From Bacteroidia bacterium (GTDB lineage Bacteria; Bacteroidota; Bacteroidia; Bacteroidales; Prolixibacteraceae), in the NCBI GenBank assembly GCA_025358395.1, contig JANYJT010000223.1, positions 1 through 6,242 on the forward strand: a stretch of DNA of 6,242 nt. Direction: 5' to 3'. Of the stretch, positions 1 through 6,124 are shown piece after piece. A program made the translations under genes and the position numbers. The number at the start of each line of letters is the position of its first letter. Position 1 is the first letter of the stretch. The notes under the pieces are model-generated. The model was not told the DNA's origin. It saw nothing but the letters and a program-made list of their open reading frames with translations, and did not search any database.

Positions 1-32
1 GCAAAAATAACACCTTTTTCATGAAATGGAAA

Positions 33-40
33 TATATTTG
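33..40 (+). promoter_or_regulatory. Candidate -7 promoter element for the PfkB kinase gene
   Basis: The word TATATTTG matches the Bacteroidota primary-sigma -7 consensus TAnnTTTG at all fixed positions. It lies 28 nt before the ATG at 69, which would give a leader of roughly 20-25 nt. No convincing TTTG/TTG -33 element is visible about 20 nt upstream, where the sequence is a T-run, so only half of the promoter is well supported. The leader between it and the ATG is A/T-rich with no purine-rich Shine-Dalgarno, as is usual in this phylum. Confidence 0.5.
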
Positions 41-68
41 CAAAAAATCATTTAAATAATAAACCTCT

Positions 69-1049
69 ATGGGCTATTCTAAGATATTGGGGATTGGAAA
101 TGCATTGGTCGACATCATAACTATGCTCAATGATGACCAGATTATCAACTCATTGAAACTTCCAAAGGGAAGTATGACACTCGTCGACCGGGCGATGTCG
201 GAAAGAATTCAAATTGAAATTGAGAATGAAAAACGGATTCTGGTGACCGGTGGATCTGTGGCAAATGCCATCAATGGAGTTGCCAATCTGGGCGTTCCAT
301 GTGGTTTTCTTGGTACAGTTGGCCGGGATGACCTTGGAATGCTCTTCGAAGGGGAACAAAAGAGTCAGGGCATACAACCATTGCTGATCCATGCTGATCT
401 TCCAACCGGACGTGCCGTTGGCCTGGTGGAGCCTGGCGGTGAACGCACTTTCGCAACGTATCTGGGTGCCGCATCAGAACTTCATCCCAATGACGTAACG
501 CCTGAACGTTTAAATGGGTTCAACATCTTTTTTATCGAGGGATACCTGGTCTACAACCATTCGCTTATCATGGCGGCTGCTGTGGCGGCAAAGAATGCCG
601 GATTAACCATTGCCCTCGACCTGGCCAGCTACAATGTAGTGGAGGCCAACCGCGAAATATTGATAGAACTTGTCGATAACTATGTCGATATTATCTTCGC
701 GAACGAAGAGGAAGCCATAGCATTCACAGAAATGGAGCCGCTGGCTGCCGTTGAAAACCTGGCCGGAAGATGCGATATTGCCGTTGTGAAAATCGGGAAA
801 GAGGGCGCCTATGTGAAACAAGGGAATGTCTTGCATCATATTGCGGCAGCCGGTAGTCTGGTGGTCGACACTACCGGTGCCGGTGATTTCTTTGCAGCCG
901 GTTTTCTTGCCGGGATCGCAAAAGGATATGATCTGGAGAAAAGCGGCAAACTTGGAGCCCTGTTGGCTTCCCGCGTCATCCGGGTACCCGGGGCGAAGTT
1001 GGCGGAAGAAGAATGGGTGGAGATACGTAAAATAGAATCTACTTTGTAA
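69..1049 (+). CDS. PfkB-family carbohydrate/nucleoside kinase, adenosine-kinase-like
   Basis: This is a ribokinase/PfkB-fold cytoplasmic kinase that transfers the ATP gamma-phosphate to a sugar or nucleoside hydroxyl. The 326-aa length is normal for the family and the protein looks complete. Visible motifs are the N-terminal GIGNALVDI (residues 8-16, with the substrate-binding Asp15), the glycine-rich GGSVAN (61-66), GTVGRDDLG (82-90) from the first PfkB signature region, an NEEE block (212-215) matching the family NxxE motif, and the second signature DTTGAGD (267-273). In that signature Asp273 is the expected catalytic base and GAG forms the anion hole. The NALVD start followed by LPKGSM resembles the proteins annotated as adenosine kinase in Bacteroidota more than classical ribokinase or fructokinase, so purine salvage is the likeliest role, but substrate cannot be fixed from motifs. 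The ATG at 69 is chosen because the first PfkB strand follows directly and a -7 promoter word lies just upstream. The next gene is 100 nt away. Confidence 0.9.
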   Translation: MGYSKILGIGNALVDIITMLNDDQIINSLKLPKGSMTLVDRAMSERIQIEIENEKRILVTGGSVANAINGVANLGVPCGFLGTVGRDDLGMLFEGEQKSQGIQPLLIHADLPTGRAVGLVEPGGERTFATYLGAASELHPNDVTPERLNGFNIFFIEGYLVYNHSLIMAAAVAAKNAGLTIALDLASYNVVEANREILIELVDNYVDIIFANEEEAIAFTEMEPLAAVENLAGRCDIAVVKIGKEGAYVKQGNVLHHIAAAGSLVVDTTGAGDFFAAGFLAGIAKGYDLEKSGKLGALLASRVIRVPGAKLAEEEWVEIRKIESTL

Positions 1050-1052
1050 AAA

Positions 1053-1127
1053 TGTTTGAAATGTCAAAACCCATAAACAATTTTTGAACTTCATAAACCC
1101 TTCAAACAATAACTAAACCCTTCAAAC
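1053..1127 (+). repeat. Degenerate short-unit repeat in the spacer after the kinase gene
   Basis: The spacer is built from recurring words. TAAACCCTTCAAAC occurs perfectly at 1094-1107 and 1114-1127 (20-bp period). The related word AAACCCA occurs at 1067, 28 bp before the AAACCCT at 1095. The start of the spacer, TGTTTGAA (1053-1060), is the reverse complement of TTCAAACA (1101-1108), so a weak hairpin is possible. The spacings 28 and 20 fit a decayed 7-bp periodicity with one lost base. No ORF is visible in the spacer. Confidence 0.55.
1055..1086 (+). promoter_or_regulatory. Weak candidate promoter for the flavin reductase gene
   Basis: TTTG at 1055-1058 is followed after 20 nt by AATTTTTG at 1079-1086. 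That is one mismatch from the Bacteroidota -7 consensus TAnnTTTG, with the expected -33/-7 spacing. It would start transcription about 55-60 nt before the ATG at 1150. The region is low-complexity and full of T-runs and TTTG words, so a chance match is quite possible. Confidence 0.25.
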
Positions 1128-1149
1128 TTTTTAACTAATAATTTTAAGC

Positions 1150-1740
1150 ATGGCTAAGATAAACTGGAAACCCGGGAACATGATCTATCCGCTGCCTGCG
1201 GCGCTGATCAGTTGTGGCTCTTCACCCGACGAATACAACCTGATTACGGTCTCCTGGATAGGAACCATCTGCTCTGATCCACCGATGTGCTATATCTCAG
1301 TTCGACCCGGCAGGCACTCATCAGCCATCATCAAACGAAGAGGAGAGTTTGTCATCAACCTTACTACTGTCTCAATGGCCGAAGTGACCGACTGGTGCGG
1401 TGTAAAATCCGGACGCGATGTGGATAAGTTCAAAGATAGCGGATTGACCCCGCTTCCGGCTACGGTAGTAAAATGTCCAATAGTGGCCGAATCGCCTATC
1501 AGTATCGAATGCAAAGTGGTCGAAATGAAAGAACTGGGCACGCATGATATGTTCATTGCCAACGTCGTCAACATCATAGCCGACGACCGCTATATCGATT
1601 CCGAAACTGGCGCCATGAGTCTCGAAAAGGCTGGATTAATTGCCTATTCTCATGGGTTTTATTATGAAATGGGAGAGAAGATCGGGAAGTTTGGGTGGAG
1701 CGTGATGAAGGAGAAGACGAAGAGGAGAGTTAAGAGTTGA
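1150..1740 (+). CDS. Flavin reductase family protein (FMN-binding split barrel)
   Basis: This 196-aa soluble protein belongs to the flavin reductase-like, FMN-binding split-barrel family. Members bind FMN non-covalently and either reduce flavin with NAD(P)H or act as small flavoproteins of unassigned reaction. Family blocks in order are INWKPGNMIYPLPAALIS (4-21), the barrel core running from NLITVSWIGT (30-39) through DPPMCYISVRPGRHS (43-57), GEFVINLT (65-72), DWCGVKSGRDVDKF (81-94), the short stretch ESPISIEC (114-121), LGTHDMFIANV (129-139) and IGKFGWSV (178-185). Length is typical. The ATG at 1150 is supported because the INWKPG block begins at residue 4. The extreme C-terminus, after the conserved FGWSV, is a run of Lys/Arg. 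Its last codons and the TGA lie inside a purine-rich heptamer array, so the tail may be repeat-derived. The exact physiological partner cannot be told, and the neighbours give no pathway clue. Confidence 0.9.
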   Translation: MAKINWKPGNMIYPLPAALISCGSSPDEYNLITVSWIGTICSDPPMCYISVRPGRHSSAIIKRRGEFVINLTTVSMAEVTDWCGVKSGRDVDKFKDSGLTPLPATVVKCPIVAESPISIECKVVEMKELGTHDMFIANVVNIIADDRYIDSETGAMSLEKAGLIAYSHGFYYEMGEKIGKFGWSVMKEKTKRRVKS

Positions 1741-1752
1741 GAGTGGAGAGGC
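1725..1752 (+). repeat. Heptamer array (GAGAGTT-type) overlapping the flavin reductase stop codon
   Basis: Four contiguous 7-bp units follow the consensus (G/A)AGAG(T/G)N: GAGAGTT at 1725, AAGAGTT at 1732, GAGAGTG at 1739 and GAGAGGC at 1746. The first two units encode the last residues of the flavin reductase, and the TGA at 1738-1740 spans the boundary of units two and three. Similar units resume at 1805 after a palindromic segment. Confidence 0.6.
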
Positions 1753-1797
1753 TGTAGAGACAAGGCATGCCTTGTATTATCTTTATTCGAAGACAAG
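1753..1797. repeat. Palindromic REP-like element
   Basis: ACAAGGCATGCCTTGT (1760-1775) is a perfect 16-bp palindrome. It is preceded by GTAGAG, whose expected mirror CTCTAC is missing on the right, so the element looks like a full hairpin with a decayed right arm. A second ACAAG at 1793-1797 could pair with CTTGT (1771-1775) to give an alternative stem. The 9-bp word AGTGGAGAG flanks the segment at 1742-1750 and 1799-1807, but it is also part of the surrounding heptamer arrays. From memory, similar GTAGAGAC-headed palindromes are dispersed in many bacterial intergenic regions; I could not verify this here. A transcription-factor site is an alternative. Confidence 0.55.
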
Positions 1798-1804
1798 AAG
1801 TGGA

Positions 1805-1832
1805 GAGAGTGGAAAATTGAGATATGAGACAT
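1805..1832 (+). repeat. Second heptamer array (GAGANNT-type) before the M3 peptidase gene
   Basis: Four contiguous 7-bp units are visible: GAGAGTG at 1805, GAAAATT at 1812, GAGATAT at 1819 and GAGACAT at 1826. Further decayed units may run towards the ATG at 1856. This looks like a continuation of the array at 1725-1752, interrupted by the palindromic element. No ORF or convincing promoter lies in this spacer. Confidence 0.5.
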
Positions 1833-1855
1833 AAGAATCAGATTGATAATAAAAT

Positions 1856-3967
1856 ATGAGAAAATTAATTTTTATCGGGATGATGATCCTGACCAGTTTA
1901 ATGACAATGAATATGAAGAACGACAATAAAGTGTATAATCCGCTTCTGACTGAGTGGAAAACGGTGCATCAAACGCCTCCGTTCAGTGAGATCAAACATG
2001 AACATTTTGTGCCAGCGATCGACCTGCTTTTGGCGGAAGCCAAAACGGAAGTAGACGCGGTCATCAACAATCCGGCACCGGCCACATTTAAAAACACCAT
2101 CGTTGCACTGGAAGAGTCCGGCAAGAGGCTTTCGAGGGCTACTACAATTCTTTTTAACCTGAACTCGGCGGAAACTGATGACACGATCCAGGCCATAACC
2201 AGAGAGGTATCGCCTAAATTGTCGGCCTATCAGAATTATGTTTCGCTGAATGAAAAGCTATTTCTGAGAGTTAAAGAAGTTTACAGGCAAAAGGCACAAT
2301 TGAACCTGAATCCTGAGGATCTTAAGCTATTGGATGACAATTACAAAGGGTTTGTCAGGAGTGGAGCCAATCTGGAAGGAGCAGCCAAAATCCGGTTCGC
2401 TGAAATCAACACAGAATTGTCCAGACTTTCCCTCAAGTTTGGCGAGAATGTGCTTGCCGAAACCAATGCGTACCAAATGGTGCTGACAGATAAAAAGGAC
2501 CTTGCCGGACTTCCGGAAGGTGAAATAGAATCCGCCGCTCAACTGGCCAAATCAAAAAAGAAGGAGGGCTGGATGTTCAACCTTCAGGGCCCGGTTTATA
2601 TGGCTTTTATGAAATTTGCCGACAGCAGAAAACTTCGCGGGGAGTTGTACAAAGCGAACAATTCGCGCGGTTTCCATCAAAATAACCAAAACAACGAAGA
2701 GACCATCAGGAGTATCGTTAATCTGAGAATGGAAAGAGCCAAACTTTTGGGTTACACCAGTCATGCGGCTTTTGTTCTTGAAGAACGCATGGCAGAAAGT
2801 CCTGCAAAAGTAAATGCCTTTCTGGATCAGCTTCACGCTGCCGCCAGACCATTTGCCTTAAAAGATCTGGCAGACGTGCAAGCATATGCGAAAGCCAATG
2901 GGTCCAATGACCAACTGGAACGCTGGGACTGGCCTTACTGGTCAGAAAAGCTGAAAAATGAGCGTTACGGCTTCGATGAGCAGGCCCTGAAACCGTATTT
3001 CAAGTTGGAGAATGTCATTGGTGGTGTATTTGATCTGGCAAACAGACTCTATGGAATCACTTTTAAGGAGAACAAGAATATCCAGGTTTACCATCCCGAT
3101 GTGAAGGCTTATGAGGTTTTTGACAAAGACGGATCGTTCCTTTCGATTCTTTACCTCGATTTCTTTCCAAGAGACGGGAAAAGAGGTGGTGCCTGGATGA
3201 CTGAATACCGTTCGCAGAGTAACCTGGAGGGAAAGAGTATCCGCCCAATCGTCTCCATTGTCACAAATTTTACAAAACCGACAGAGACAAAGCCTTCGCT
3301 GCTAACATTTTATGAGGTGACGACATTTTTGCACGAGTTCGGCCACGGTCTCCACGGAATGTTTGCCAACACCGTTTACGAAGGAATGTCGGGAACTTCC
3401 GTCTACCGTGATTTTGTTGAGCTACCTTCCCAGATCATGGAAAACTGGGCGGTCGAAAAGGAATGGCTGGATATTTTCGCCAAAAATTACCAAACAGGCA
3501 AAAAAATCCCGGCAGAGTTGGTCCAAAAGCTGATCACATCAAACAATTATCAGGCAGGATCATTGATTGAACGCCAACTGAGTTTGGGCATGAGCGATAT
3601 GACCTGGCATTCCATTACCTCACCAATGACCGGAAGTGTGGCTGAATTTGAAAGGAAAGCTGTGGCTTCGACCGATCTGTTTCCTCCACTCGAAGGGTTT
3701 TGCATCAGCACCTCTTTTTCCCATATCTTTGCCGGAGGTTATGCTGCCGGATATTACGGATACAAATGGGCTGAAGTTTTGGATGCGGATGCCTTTTCTC
3801 TGTTCAAAAAGAATGGGATTTTTGACAAAGCTACCGCGGATTCTTTTCGTAAAAACATTCTTGAGAAGGGCGGCACTGCCCATCCAATGGTTTTGTACAA
3901 AGCCTTCCGCGGACAGGAACCTTCCATCGAACCTCTGCTCGAGCGGGAGGGATTAATTAAAAAATAA
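1856..3967 (+). CDS. dcp: M3-family zinc metallopeptidase, peptidyl-dipeptidase Dcp type
   Basis: This 703-aa peptidase is of the thimet-oligopeptidase/Dcp family (M3A), zinc enzymes that trim oligopeptides, Dcp typically releasing C-terminal dipeptides. The zinc site is intact: HEFGH at 493-497 gives His493, catalytic Glu494 and His497, and Glu522 in DFVELPSQ lies 25 residues after His497, the spacing of the third ligand in thimet oligopeptidase. The C-terminal FSHIFAGGYAAGYYGYKW (621-638) carries the conserved substrate-contacting tyrosines, here Tyr629, Tyr633 and Tyr636. The Dcp-like N-terminal block PPFSEIKHEHFVPAI is at 41-55. Length is about that of the family. Residues 1-20 (MRK followed by a Met-rich hydrophobic stretch) look like a signal or anchor segment, so export to the periplasm is likely. 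There is no Cys for a lipobox and no clear signal-peptidase I site. Later Met codons (residues 17, 18, 20) could instead start a cytoplasmic form. The last codons and stop lie in a 15-bp direct repeat shared with the start of the next gene. Confidence 0.93.
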   Translation: MRKLIFIGMMILTSLMTMNMKNDNKVYNPLLTEWKTVHQTPPFSEIKHEHFVPAIDLLLAEAKTEVDAVINNPAPATFKNTIVALEESGKRLSRATTILFNLNSAETDDTIQAITREVSPKLSAYQNYVSLNEKLFLRVKEVYRQKAQLNLNPEDLKLLDDNYKGFVRSGANLEGAAKIRFAEINTELSRLSLKFGENVLAETNAYQMVLTDKKDLAGLPEGEIESAAQLAKSKKKEGWMFNLQGPVYMAFMKFADSRKLRGELYKANNSRGFHQNNQNNEETIRSIVNLRMERAKLLGYTSHAAFVLEERMAESPAKVNAFLDQLHAAARPFALKDLADVQAYAKANGSNDQLERWDWPYWSEKLKNERYGFDEQALKPYFKLENVIGGVFDLANRLYGITFKENKNIQVYHPDVKAYEVFDKDGSFLSILYLDFFPRDGKRGGAWMTEYRSQSNLEGKSIRPIVSIVTNFTKPTETKPSLLTFYEVTTFLHEFGHGLHGMFANTVYEGMSGTSVYRDFVELPSQIMENWAVEKEWLDIFAKNYQTGKKIPAELVQKLITSNNYQAGSLIERQLSLGMSDMTWHSITSPMTGSVAEFERKAVASTDLFPPLEGFCISTSFSHIFAGGYAAGYYGYKWAEVLDADAFSLFKKNGIFDKATADSFRKNILEKGGTAHPMVLYKAFRGQEPSIEPLLEREGLIKK

Positions 3968-3969
3968 TG
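3955..3969 (+). repeat. Left copy of a 15-bp direct repeat, containing the M3 stop codon
   Basis: AATTAAAAAATAATG here is identical to 4137-4151. This copy encodes the last residues of the M3 peptidase and its TAA (3965-3967). The following TG would create an ATG overlapping the stop by one base. Confidence 0.75.
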
Positions 3970-3996
3970 TGAAAATGTGCTAATATGCTAATGTGT
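3965..3996 (-). repeat. Left 8-mer tandem array (about four units)
   Basis: Four contiguous 8-bp units with consensus TAATGTGC start at 3965, 3973, 3981 and 3989, each with one or two differences from the consensus. The first unit begins exactly on the stop codon of the M3 peptidase. The unit is the reverse complement of the right-hand array at 4094-4141, so the two arrays face each other. Confidence 0.7.
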
Positions 3997-4125
3997 TAAT
4001 TATTAAAATAATAGACATTATTAGTGAATTATTGATTCTTCATTTCTTTAAATTTTTTCATTAAAATCTCACAATGCAGCAATCTTCACGAAGGCAAATT
4101 AGCATATTAGCACATCAGCACATTA
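3965..4125. repeat. Long inverted repeat between the M3 and CDF genes
   Basis: Positions 3965-3992 and 4098-4125 are inverted copies with 25 of 28 bases complementary. The inner 18 bp (3975-3992 with 4098-4115) are perfect and contain TGTGCTAATATGCTAAT on the left arm. The loop of about 105 nt is very A/T-rich and holds a small secondary hairpin, ATTATT with AATAAT, at 3999-4012. In RNA this could fold into a long stem that ends about two dozen bases before the CDF start codon. There is no U-run directly after the right arm, so it does not look like a standard intrinsic terminator. I see no gene in this 181-nt spacer. Confidence 0.7.
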
Positions 4126-4141
4126 GCACATTAGCAAATTA
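4094..4141 (+). repeat. Right 8-mer tandem array (six units)
   Basis: Six contiguous 8-bp units follow the consensus GCACATTA, starting at 4094, 4102, 4110, 4118, 4126 and 4134. They vary mainly at the fourth base, with one further change at the seventh base of unit 3. The two units at 4118 and 4126 are identical. The array ends 7 nt before the CDF ATG and so forms most of the immediate 5' leader of that gene. Confidence 0.8.
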
Positions 4142-4151
4142 AAAAATAATG
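4137..4151 (+). repeat. Right copy of the 15-bp direct repeat, containing the CDF start codon
   Basis: AATTAAAAAATAATG is identical to 3955-3969. Its last three bases are the ATG of the CDF gene, and the A-rich stretch before it is its translation-initiation region. The distance between equivalent bases of the two copies is 182 bp. Confidence 0.75.
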
Positions 4152-5063
4152 GCCTCGAAATCTTTAAAGAAGTTTATTTACCTGTCGATCGTTGCTGCGG
4201 TATTGACCATCGGATTGAAGACTATGGCATACCTGCTTACCGGTTCAGTAGGTTTGCTGTCAGACGCACTTGAATCGTGCGTCAATCTGGTGGCTGCATT
4301 GGTGGCTTTGATCGTGCTTACAGTTGCTGAAAAGCCTGCAGATGCCGAACACGCCTTCGGTCATTCCAAAGCCGAATATTTTTCGAGTGCCATCGAGGGA
4401 GGACTCATTGTGCTTGCTGCCGGCAGTATTGTCTGGAGTGCCTATCCGAGATTGCTAAGTCCGCAGCCGCTCGAAAATATGGGATATGGTTTATTGATCT
4501 CGATGGGAGCATCCGTAATAAATCTTGTTGTATCCCTGGTCTTAATGCGTGCCGGGAAAAAGAATCATTCAATAACGCTTACCGCAGACGGGAAGCACCT
4601 GATGACTGATGTCTGGACTTCAATCGGTGTGCTTTCGGCGATCGCCCTGGTCAAACTGACAGGTTGGCTGATACTTGATCCTGTAATCGCCATGGTGGTA
4701 GCCCTCCAAATCGTTTGGACAGGGTACAGACTTTTGCAGCAGTCGGCCAGAGGGCTGATTGATACTGCAATTCCAAGTGCTGAGCGTCAGCAAATTGAGC
4801 ATATATTCGATCAATTTCGTCAGCCTGAAATTGATTTTCACTCGCTGATGACAAGGCAGGCAGGTCAGCGGAAATTTATCTCAGTTCACATATTGGTTCC
4901 GGGAGAATGGACGGTTCAAAAAGGGCACGATCTCCTGGAGGTTGTCGAGAAAAAGGTCAGGGACCATTTCCCATTTCCGGTAACAGTTTTTACCCATCTG
5001 GAGCCGATTGAGGATCCGGCATCACACAACGACTTGGGAATTGACAGGGAAGTTACTCTTTAG
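4149..5063 (+). CDS. Cation diffusion facilitator (CDF) family metal efflux transporter
   Basis: This 304-aa inner-membrane protein has the CDF layout: six transmembrane helices (roughly 9-30, 33-59, 76-99, 111-133, 151-172, 173-195) and then a cytoplasmic metallochaperone-like domain (about 205-290). CDF proteins usually export divalent metals such as Zn, Mn, Fe or Co in exchange for protons. Supporting motifs are [12 protein letters not shown] at the head of helix 2 (32-43), the loop motif [10 protein letters not shown] (68-77) with His68 and His72, and HLMTD in helix 5 (150-154), giving the HxxxD half of the transport site. In the C-terminal domain His247, His260 and the HLEP motif (283-286) are candidate metal ligands. 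When helix 2 is aligned by eye with E. coli YiiP/FieF, the positions of Asp45 and Asp49 are occupied by Glu42 and Asn46, so the transport site is atypical and metal specificity should not be assumed. The ATG at 4149 is the natural start, directly before the basic cytoplasmic N-terminus. The stop overlaps the promoter region of pheS. Confidence 0.92.
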   Translation: MASKSLKKFIYLSIVAAVLTIGLKTMAYLLTGSVGLLSDALESCVNLVAALVALIVLTVAEKPADAEHAFGHSKAEYFSSAIEGGLIVLAAGSIVWSAYPRLLSPQPLENMGYGLLISMGASVINLVVSLVLMRAGKKNHSITLTADGKHLMTDVWTSIGVLSAIALVKLTGWLILDPVIAMVVALQIVWTGYRLLQQSARGLIDTAIPSAERQQIEHIFDQFRQPEIDFHSLMTRQAGQRKFISVHILVPGEWTVQKGHDLLEVVEKKVRDHFPFPVTVFTHLEPIEDPASHNDLGIDREVTL

Positions 5064-5074
5064 CGGATTTTTTC

Positions 5075-5082
5075 TATTTTTG
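5075..5082 (+). promoter_or_regulatory. Candidate -7 promoter element for pheS
   Basis: TATTTTTG fits TAnnTTTG at every fixed base and ends 20 nt before the pheS ATG at 5103. This would give a leader of about 15 nt, too short for an attenuator or T-box. A -33 TTTG is not obvious in the preceding coding sequence. The element sits in the 39-nt gap after the CDF stop, so pheS can be transcribed independently of the genes upstream. Confidence 0.5.
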
Positions 5083-5102
5083 CATTTCAAAAATTTTGTC
5101 AA

Positions 5103-6122
5103 ATGTTAGAGCGGATCAAGGAACTTCAGAGGGAGATAGAGGAACGGGTAGTTAAGTCGGCCGAGGAGCTGGAAGAGCTAAGGATCAAATACCTGAGCAA
5201 AAAGGGCGAGATCTCCAAACTGATAGAAGACTTCAGAAATGTATCTGCCGACCAGAAAAAGGAAATCGGTGCGGCAGTCAATACACTGAAAAATTTTGCC
5301 ACAGAGAAAATCAGGCTACTGAAAGAAGGGCTTGAAGAACAGGCATCAGAAGATCAGAAACTGGATCTTTCCCTACCGGGGGATCCGATGAAGGCAGGTT
5401 CCAGACATCCCATCTCGATTGTAAAAAATGAGATGCTGGAGATTTTCAAAAGATTGGGATTTGTGGTCTCCGAAGGGCCTGAAATTGAAGATGACTGGCA
5501 TGTCTTTTCGGCCTTGAATTTCGCCGAAGAACATCCGGCCCGCGACATGCAGGATACTTTCTTTATCCAACGGAATCCTGATATTTTATTGAGAACACAT
5601 ACCTCATCGGTCCAGGTCCACGACATGGAGACCATGAAGCCACCCATCCGGACGGTGACGCCTGGACGTGTTTTCCGCAACGAGGCGATCTCCTACCGCG
5701 CCCACTGCATGTTCCACCAGATTGAAGGATTGTACATTGATGAGAATGTCTCCTTTGCCGATCTGAAGCAGACATTGCTCTATTTTGCCAAGGAACTTTT
5801 CGGCGAAAAAACCGAGATCCGGATGCGCCCCTCCTATTTCCCGTTTACCGAACCCTCGGCCGAAGTGGATGTCTCCTGCTCCATCTGCGGTGGCAAGGGC
5901 TGTAATGTCTGCAAATACACCGGGTGGCTCGAAATCCTGGGTTGCGGCATGGTCGACCCCAATGTGCTGGAAGCAAACGGCATCGACAGCAAAAAATACA
6001 CGGGCTTTGCCTTTGGGATGGGGATTGAGCGCATCGCCATGCTCAAGTTTGGAATCAATGATTTGAGGCTCTATTTCGAAAATGATGTGCGGTTTTTGAA
6101 CCAGTTTGAAGCGGCAAACTAA
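5103..6122 (+). CDS. pheS: Phenylalanine--tRNA ligase alpha subunit
   Basis: This is the catalytic alpha chain of the cytoplasmic (alpha-beta)2 phenylalanyl-tRNA synthetase, a class II aminoacyl-tRNA synthetase that charges tRNA-Phe. At 339 aa it has the standard bacterial length. Residues 1-90 form the charged, helical coiled-coil arm that contacts tRNA. The catalytic domain starts near RHPIS (101-105). Visible blocks are HPARDMQDTFF (144-154), LLRTHTSSVQ (162-171), the motif 2 region GRVFRNEAISYRAHCMFHQIEG (in part, 188-209), FPFTEPSAEVDV (246-257) and motif 3 GMGIER (305-310). Ala303 in GFAFG is the small residue equivalent to E. coli Ala294 of the Phe pocket, so ordinary substrate specificity is expected. 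Four cysteines (259, 262, 267, 270) form a CxxC-x4-CxxC knuckle that is common in bacterial PheS. The gene has its own -7 promoter word and a strong terminator downstream. pheT does not follow. Confidence 0.98.
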   Translation: MLERIKELQREIEERVVKSAEELEELRIKYLSKKGEISKLIEDFRNVSADQKKEIGAAVNTLKNFATEKIRLLKEGLEEQASEDQKLDLSLPGDPMKAGSRHPISIVKNEMLEIFKRLGFVVSEGPEIEDDWHVFSALNFAEEHPARDMQDTFFIQRNPDILLRTHTSSVQVHDMETMKPPIRTVTPGRVFRNEAISYRAHCMFHQIEGLYIDENVSFADLKQTLLYFAKELFGEKTEIRMRPSYFPFTEPSAEVDVSCSICGGKGCNVCKYTGWLEILGCGMVDPNVLEANGIDSKKYTGFAFGMGIERIAMLKFGINDLRLYFENDVRFLNQFEAAN

Positions 6123-6124
6123 AG

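Noticed and set aside
603..1109. A 168-codon reverse-strand ORF opposite the kinase gene
   Set aside because: It is a shadow of the PfkB coding sequence with low-complexity ends and no domain or start context.
1778..1785. TATCTTTA as a promoter for the M3 peptidase gene
   Set aside because: It has one mismatch to TAnnTTTG at the important final G, and no -33 partner is visible; such words are expected by chance in this spacer.
4049..4056. TAAATTTT as a promoter for the CDF gene
   Set aside because: It lacks the final G, and the nearest TTG upstream has the wrong spacing; the region is simply A/T-rich.
3976..4114. The inverted repeat read as an intrinsic terminator of the M3 gene
   Set aside because: The loop is about 105 nt and no U-run follows the right arm; the arms consist of tandem units, which suggests a different origin.
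4094..4141. Tandem repeats considered as a CRISPR array
   Set aside because: The 8-bp units are contiguous, with no unique spacers and no cas genes nearby.
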